DNA of 64,000 nt from Noviherbaspirillum cavernae (lineage in GTDB: Bacteria > Pseudomonadota > Gammaproteobacteria > Burkholderiales > Burkholderiaceae_D), in assembly GCF_003590875.1 (NCBI RefSeq), contig NZ_QYUN01000002.1, positions 2,356,001-2,420,000 of the forward strand, given 5' to 3'. The notes below the pieces were generated by a model that was not told the DNA's origin, did not search any database, and worked only from the letters and a program-made list of their open reading frames with translations. Position numbers and translations under genes: made by a program. Shown piece after piece: positions 59,068-64,000 of the stretch (position 1 is its first letter; each line of letters starts with the position of its first letter).

Positions 59068-60939
59068 GTGACAACTTTCAACGCGACATTCGACGAGGTC
59101 AGAGAGGCGTTCGATCAGGTCCATGTCCTGTTTCATCGCGCCTGCGCCCGGTACGGTGACCAGGTGGCAATCGAATGCGGAGGGCAACGCATCACTTACG
59201 ATGGCCTGCTCGATCGCGCCAATTCGATACGCGCTCATCTACGCGCGCATCAGCTCGGACAGCGAACGATCGTCGCCGTCTGCGGCGAACGCTCGGTCGA
59301 CGTAATCGCTTGCACCATAGCGGTCTGGGCGGCCGGTTCGACGGTCATGCTGATCGATTCCTCGATGCCGGAAGAGCGTCGCAACCTGATGCTGAAATCG
59401 GTCCCGACCGGTGCAGTCATGCTGTGCGGCGCCGACTTCGCCGTCAGCGACCTGCCCGTGATCGAATATCGTTCGACTGCGCCGACGCCGGTCGAATCCG
59501 GGTTCGAGAATCAAGCGGGCGATCAGGCCTACATCGCGTTCACCTCCGGCTCGACCGGACGGCCCAAGGCGATCGTCGGCAGCCACAACGGTCTGTCGCA
59601 TTTCCTCACTTGGCAACGCCGGGAATTCTCGATCGGCCCCGGCGAACGCTTCGCCCATTTCACCAACCTGTCGTTCGACGTATGGTTTCGGGATGTCCTG
59701 ACGCCGCTCATCAGCGGCGCGACGGTGTGCATTCCGGTTTCTCCGCCGCCGAGCGCGCGCTTCGCCTTCGATTTCCTGCGCGACAGCCGCATCACGGCAA
59801 CGCACCTGGTGCCGTCCATCACGAATCTCTGGATCAACACGCATCGGCCGGAGGCGCCGATCGAGAGCCTGAAGCACACCTTCTTTGCCGGAGAACCCCT
59901 GGAGGGCGTCCTGGTGAAGAAATGGAAGCGCGTCTTTCCGAACAGCGAAATCGTCAACCTGTACGGACCGACGGAGACGACCCTGGCAAAACACTTCAAG
60001 CGCATCGGGAGCGACGTGGCCGAGGGCGTGCAGCCGATCGGATTCAACATTCTCGGATCGATGTCCTACATCCTGGCCGACGATGGCAGTCTGTGCGAGC
60101 CCGGCCAGACCGGGGAAATCTGCATTGCGACGCCTTACCGCTCGCATGGCTACCTCACCGAAAGCGGATTGGTGCCGCCGTTCGTGGAGGGCTTGGCCCC
60201 CGGGGCGACGACGGAGCCCCTGTACCGGACCGGGGATCTCGGCAGAAGGAACCGGGACAACGAGATCGAGATCCTCGGCCGCAAGGACGACCAGATCAAG
60301 ATCAACGGCGTCAGGATCGATCTGCTGGAGGTGAAATCAATACTCGCATCGCATCCTTCGGTGCGCGACGTGTTCGTGTGCGCGCGCCAGAACCGGTTCA
60401 CCAAGACGATCGTCGGTTTCATCGCGTCCGACGAGCGCGGCGAGAGCACCATCCTGAACTTCCTGCGCGACAAGCTTCCTGCCGTGATGATTCCTTCCCA
60501 ATTGCACTTCAGGGAGGTTCTTCCGAGGCTGTCGAATGGGAAGATCGACCGTAAGTCTCTCACCGAATATGCTAATCGACCGGCGGCGCCGCTGCAGGAT
60601 GCATCGCAGCGTCACGACCAGACCGCCGCTGACCATATCGAAAGGATCTGGATGCAGCTGCTGGATCGCCCCGGACTGCTTCGCACGCAAAATTTCTTCG
60701 ATGTCGGAGGGAATTCGCTATCGATCATGGTGCTGCACGAACAGGTCGAGAAGCAGTTCAACCTGAGGATTCCGGTGGTGCGCTTCTTCCAGAACACGAC
60801 GGTGGAGTCGCAGGCGCAATTGGTCGACCAGTTGCTGCATCGCTCCACGCAGGCGAGCCCGGACGCAGGCCATGCGTTGCTCGGACAAGTCCAGAACAGG
60901 CGGCGCATCATCGCCGCGCGTGCGCGTCCCAGGAATTGA
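59068..60939 (+). CDS. NRPS-type adenylation-thiolation (A-T) didomain protein
   Basis: A 623-residue protein without a condensation domain. Adenylation motifs: A3 FTSGSTGRPKA (about residue 156), A5 LYGPTETT (about 297), A7 YRTGDLG, A8 GRKDDQIKINGVR (about 402), and A10 NGKIDRKSL (about 490, catalytic Lys). The carrier domain has DVGGNSL with the phosphopantetheine Ser (about 548). By-eye alignment to GrsA gives a pocket code near D-V-R-H-F-A-L-L-A-K; Asp235 implies an alpha-amino acid, and the closest remembered pattern is the Ser code of EntF, but position 239 differs and no substrate is assigned. Start GTG 59068 with GGAG upstream. Probably loads an amino acid for the PKS that follows. 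Confidence 0.92.
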   Translation: MTTFNATFDEVREAFDQVHVLFHRACARYGDQVAIECGGQRITYDGLLDRANSIRAHLRAHQLGQRTIVAVCGERSVDVIACTIAVWAAGSTVMLIDSSMPEERRNLMLKSVPTGAVMLCGADFAVSDLPVIEYRSTAPTPVESGFENQAGDQAYIAFTSGSTGRPKAIVGSHNGLSHFLTWQRREFSIGPGERFAHFTNLSFDVWFRDVLTPLISGATVCIPVSPPPSARFAFDFLRDSRITATHLVPSITNLWINTHRPEAPIESLKHTFFAGEPLEGVLVKKWKRVFPNSEIVNLYGPTETTLAKHFKRIGSDVAEGVQPIGFNILGSMSYILADDGSLCEPGQTGEICIATPYRSHGYLTESGLVPPFVEGLAPGATTEPLYRTGDLGRRNRDNEIEILGRKDDQIKINGVRIDLLEVKSILASHPSVRDVFVCARQNRFTKTIVGFIASDERGESTILNFLRDKLPAVMIPSQLHFREVLPRLSNGKIDRKSLTEYANRPAAPLQDASQRHDQTAADHIERIWMQLLDRPGLLRTQNFFDVGGNSLSIMVLHEQVEKQFNLRIPVVRFFQNTTVESQAQLVDQLLHRSTQASPDAGHALLGQVQNRRRIIAARARPRN

Positions 60940-60970
60940 GGCACCATGACAACGACTCAAGGAATATTCC

Positions 60971-63961
60971 ATGCCAAATGATGACGAAAGTTCCATTGCC
61001 ATAGTCGCGATGGAATGCAGGATTCCGCAGGCCTCCGACGTGGATGCGCTCTGGGACCTGCTGATGCAGGAAAAATACACGATCACCGATTTGCAGGACG
61101 AGCAGATCCAGCAAGCGGGCGTTGCGCAGGAAGTGCTCGGCAAGCCGAACTACGTCAAGCGCGCCGGCATCCTCGACGATATCGATCGATTCGACGCCGG
61201 CTACTTCGATATCGGCGCGAAGGAAGCGGACGTCCTGGACGTGCAGCAGCGGGCGATGCTCGAATCCGCCGTGACCTTGCTGAACCGGGGCAATATCGAT
61301 CCGGCCCGCAGCAAGCAGCGAATCGGGGTATTCGCCGGATCCGCATTTAGCTCCTACCTGTTCGGCGTGCTCGAGAGAGACGACCTGATCGACGCCCTAG
61401 GCGAGATGGTCGTCCGGCACGGCAACGACAAGGATTTCCTCGCCACGCGCACTTCCTACAAGCTGAATCTCAAGGGCCCGAGCCTCAATGTGCAGACCTC
61501 CTGCTCGACCGGCATCGTCGCCGTGCACGTGGCTTGCCAGAGCCTGCTTCTCAACGAATGCGATGCAGCCATCGCGGGTGCGGTCTGCATCAAGCTGCCG
61601 CAGGACGCAGGCTACCTGTACCAAGAGGATGGCGTGCTTTCGCCAGACGGCAACTGCCGTCCGTTCGCCGCCGATTCGAACGGCACCATCTTCACCAACG
61701 GACTCGGCCTGGTATTGCTGAAGCGATTGAGCGATGCGGTCGACGACGGCGACGAGATCGTCGCCGTCATCAAGGCCTCCGCCATCAACAACGACGGTTC
61801 GATGAAGGTCGGCTTCACAGCTCCCAGCGTGACCGGGCAGGTCGAAGCGCTGCGCGACGCCATCCAGATTGCCGACATCAACCCGGAAGACATCCAGTAC
61901 ATCGAAGCGCACGGCACGGGAACCGCACTGGGCGATCCGATTGAGGTGGACGCGATCCGGCAAGCCTATGGCGAGGCGGGTACGCCGTGCGGCATCGGTT
62001 CGCTGAAGGCGAACTTCGGCCACTTCAATATCGCGGCGGGCATCATCGGCCTGATCAAGGCGGCCCTGATACTGAAGCACAAGAAGATTCCTGCGACCCT
62101 TCATGTGAAAGAGGTCAATCCGAACCTTGGGCTCGAACAATCGCGCTTCTATGTGACCGGCCGCAGCACGGAGCTCGATACCTCGAGACCGCAGATCGTG
62201 GCCGTCAGCGCGTTCGGCATGGGCGGCACCAACAGCCATGTGATCCTGCAGAACCATGAAGACCGGAGGGAGGTGTCGTCGCCGTCGGAAGAGTCGTACA
62301 GGATCTTCACGCTCTCCGCGAAATCGGAAGGTGCGCTGAACCGGCTGGCGGGAGATCATCAGGCGTATTTCTCCTCTGATCCTTTCGCTTCCTTTGCCGA
62401 TGCCGCCCATACGGCGTATTTCTGCCGGCCCTTGCTGCCCAACCGGCTTGCGTTCGTCGCTAGGAGTCACAAGGAGGCGCTGTCGCGCTTGAAGTCCGGC
62501 CAATACAACCGCCGCCTGAGCAAGGATTCCAGGCTGATGGCCTTCGTCTTCTCCGGCCAGGGCACGCAGAACGTCGACATGGGTTCGACGCTCGCCGGCG
62601 AATCGCCGCAATTCAAGCAGCAGCTGGATCGCGTGCTGGCGGTCTTCAAGGTCGAACACGGACTCGATCTGTCGGCCTATCTTTGGAACCGGGATAAAGA
62701 GCAGGATATTTCGTCGACGCTCATCACGCAGCCTCTCCTGTTCGCCGTTGAGTTCGCACTTGCCCGCACGCTGCTCGATATCGGGGTCGCGCCCAACTAC
62801 GTGTTCGGCCACAGCCTCGGCGAACTGATCGCCGCCGCCGTCTCCGGCGTGTTCGATCTGCAGACCGCGGCCGCGGTGGTGATGAAGCGAGCGCAGTCCA
62901 TGGTGCGCTGCGAACCTGGCGCCATGCTCGCCGCCGAAAGCCTCGACGGCTTGGAGGAGCTGCTGCAGGAGCGCGCCGTCTCGGTGGCCGCGCACAATTC
63001 GCCGAAGCAGTTCGTGGTGTCCGGCGGCTTCGAGCAGATCGATGCGGCGGCCGACATATTCAAATCGCGCGGTTTCGGGCATCAACGGCTCAAGACCTCG
63101 CATGCCTTCCACTCCCACATGATGCGCCAGGCAGCAGCCGAATTCCTGGAGTTCATGAAGGGCGTGCCGTTCAACGACGCGCGCATTCCGATCGTCTCCA
63201 ACATTACCGGCCGCATCCTGACGGAATACGAATACAAGAACCCGATCTATTGGTCGGACCACCTGCTGAGATCGGTCCAGTTTGCGAAATCCGTGCAAAC
63301 CCTGCATGAGCTGGGCGTCAGGAATTTCATCGAGATCGGCCATGGGTATGCCATGAGCAACCTGGTTCAAGCCAATCTCGCCACACGGCCGAACGGTGAA
63401 AGCAAGGTGGTGCAGGCGCTCGGCGGCGTGGACGAGGAGTACTCCTCCTTCCTGAATACGATCGCCGCCTACTGGACGATGTCGGACCGCGTGGCTCTCG
63501 ATCCCTTCGTCGTCGGCCGACGCAGGGCGGCTCTGCCGGCCTATCCCTTCGATCGCACGCGGCATTGGATAGAACCGGTCATCGGGTTCGGCAAGCGCGG
63601 CGCACGCATGGTCGAGACTCCCGCGTCGTGCCAGCAGATGGAGGCCGCGGCGAGCACGCCAGGCGCAAGCCAGGGTCCGACCCACCCCGCCCCGCAGCCG
63701 GTCGAACACGTCCAGGACAATCCGGTCGAATCGGTGGTGGCCGACATCTATGCGACCTATCTCGGCAGCGCCGACATCGACAGGCAGACTGCCTTCTTCG
63801 ATCTCGGCGGAAACTCCCTGATCGCCATCCAGCTGATCAACAAGCTGCGTGAAACCTTTCAGCTGGATATCCCGATGCGCGGCTTCTACGAGAACAGCTC
63901 GATTGCCGACATTTCTCTGCAGATCGCCAACAAGCTGCTGGAGGGCGCCAAGCATGGCTGA
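60971..63961 (+). CDS. Type I polyketide synthase module, KS-AT-ACP
   Basis: A 996-residue single-module PKS. Ketosynthase (about 8-430): active Cys178 in TSCSTG, His in EAHGTGT (about 314) and His in ANFGHFN (about 350). Acyltransferase (about 520-820): GHSLGEL nucleophile Ser (about 615) and HAFHSH (about 713), the motif usual for malonyl-CoA. ACP (about 905-985): DLGGNSL with Ser about 950. No ketoreductase, dehydratase or enoylreductase, so the beta-keto group is left unreduced in this module. AAGGAA precedes the ATG; the gene follows the A-T gene by 31 nt. The short, unusual TSCSTG and NFGH variants fit KS domains that accept aminoacyl chains. Confidence 0.94.
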   Translation: MPNDDESSIAIVAMECRIPQASDVDALWDLLMQEKYTITDLQDEQIQQAGVAQEVLGKPNYVKRAGILDDIDRFDAGYFDIGAKEADVLDVQQRAMLESAVTLLNRGNIDPARSKQRIGVFAGSAFSSYLFGVLERDDLIDALGEMVVRHGNDKDFLATRTSYKLNLKGPSLNVQTSCSTGIVAVHVACQSLLLNECDAAIAGAVCIKLPQDAGYLYQEDGVLSPDGNCRPFAADSNGTIFTNGLGLVLLKRLSDAVDDGDEIVAVIKASAINNDGSMKVGFTAPSVTGQVEALRDAIQIADINPEDIQYIEAHGTGTALGDPIEVDAIRQAYGEAGTPCGIGSLKANFGHFNIAAGIIGLIKAALILKHKKIPATLHVKEVNPNLGLEQSRFYVTGRSTELDTSRPQIVAVSAFGMGGTNSHVILQNHEDRREVSSPSEESYRIFTLSAKSEGALNRLAGDHQAYFSSDPFASFADAAHTAYFCRPLLPNRLAFVARSHKEALSRLKSGQYNRRLSKDSRLMAFVFSGQGTQNVDMGSTLAGESPQFKQQLDRVLAVFKVEHGLDLSAYLWNRDKEQDISSTLITQPLLFAVEFALARTLLDIGVAPNYVFGHSLGELIAAAVSGVFDLQTAAAVVMKRAQSMVRCEPGAMLAAESLDGLEELLQERAVSVAAHNSPKQFVVSGGFEQIDAAADIFKSRGFGHQRLKTSHAFHSHMMRQAAAEFLEFMKGVPFNDARIPIVSNITGRILTEYEYKNPIYWSDHLLRSVQFAKSVQTLHELGVRNFIEIGHGYAMSNLVQANLATRPNGESKVVQALGGVDEEYSSFLNTIAAYWTMSDRVALDPFVVGRRRAALPAYPFDRTRHWIEPVIGFGKRGARMVETPASCQQMEAAASTPGASQGPTHPAPQPVEHVQDNPVESVVADIYATYLGSADIDRQTAFFDLGGNSLIAIQLINKLRETFQLDIPMRGFYENSSIADISLQIANKLLEGAKHG

Positions 63962-64000
63962 CGCCAGTGTCCTCACGAAGAGCCAGCTGTCCTTCCTGAA
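63954..64000 (+). CDS. Start of the next biosynthetic gene (truncated by window end)
   Basis: An ATG at 63954 overlaps the PKS stop by eight bases and opens MADASVLTKSQLSFLK up to the window end. Overlap and direction indicate translational coupling. Sixteen residues are too few to identify the family; TKSQLSFL could begin a condensation domain or another tailoring enzyme. Confidence 0.6.
   Translation, partial: MADASVLTKSQLSFL

Noticed and set aside
58377..59159. 260-codon frame overlapping the LysE-type gene
   Set aside because: Same DNA read in another frame; the LysE signature and membrane topology occur only in the 58417-59046 frame.
61397..63976. 859-codon open frame antisense to the PKS gene
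   Set aside because: It mirrors the PKS codons in a GC-rich gene, has no ribosome binding site and no family features; the sense protein has complete KS, AT and ACP motifs.

Overview
The window looks like a chromosomal segment of a betaproteobacterium in Burkholderiales, probably Oxalobacteraceae-like (Herbaspirillum/Herminiimonas type). This is inferred from gene order and family content: pyrG-kdsA-eno-ftsB, an RpfE-type gene-recJ-prfB-lysS, iscRSUA-hscB-hscA-fdx-iscX, uvrB divergent from an aromatic aminotransferase, minCDE, and polyhydroxybutyrate (PHB) genes. The DNA is GC-rich and densely coding. Most long antisense open frames are shadows of real genes.

Layout. 0-39.7 kb is mostly core genome. 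It holds htpX (cut by the window start, with a heat-shock type promoter), a PHP phosphatase, hydrolases, an acyl-CoA synthetase, a gamma carbonic anhydrase with hslO, the pyrG-kdsA-eno-ftsB run, an LpxR-like outer membrane protein, comEC, tatD, lolD-GST-lolC, recJ, prfB (with the classical +1 frameshift), lysS, the isc operon with an IscR-type operator, a solitary Rieske protein, uvrB and tyrB. Two additions break conserved order: a macro-domain gene between hscB and hscA, and a Rieske plus unknown envelope protein pair between a tyrosine phosphatase gene and iscR.

39.7-49.8 kb starts with tRNA-Asn and reads as an accessory, oxygen/redox-flavoured block. It has a perfect FNR box in front of a U32-family protein, a DUF2721 membrane protein, a NarX-type sensor kinase whose phosphoacceptor His is Tyr, its NarL/GacA-type response regulator, a GacA-like inverted repeat in front of a Crp/Fnr regulator, a phasin, a PhaB-type reductase and kynB-kynA. 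minCDE follows at 50-52 kb, preceded by a possible small RNA.

52.8-58.4 kb is a decayed mobile region. It contains two tRNA 3'-end-like fragments each followed by a terminator, a frameshifted integrase, early phage genes (DUF4224, zinc finger, DUF3310), a helicase pseudogene, a second integrase fragment cut by an IS630-family element (1051 bp, TA duplication), and an AT-rich promoter/operator region. 58.4-64 kb is the start of a hybrid NRPS-PKS cluster: a LysE-type exporter, an A-T didomain protein (possible loading module), a KS-AT-ACP polyketide synthase and the first codons of a further overlapping gene. It runs off the window and is the strongest candidate for a new biosynthetic system here.
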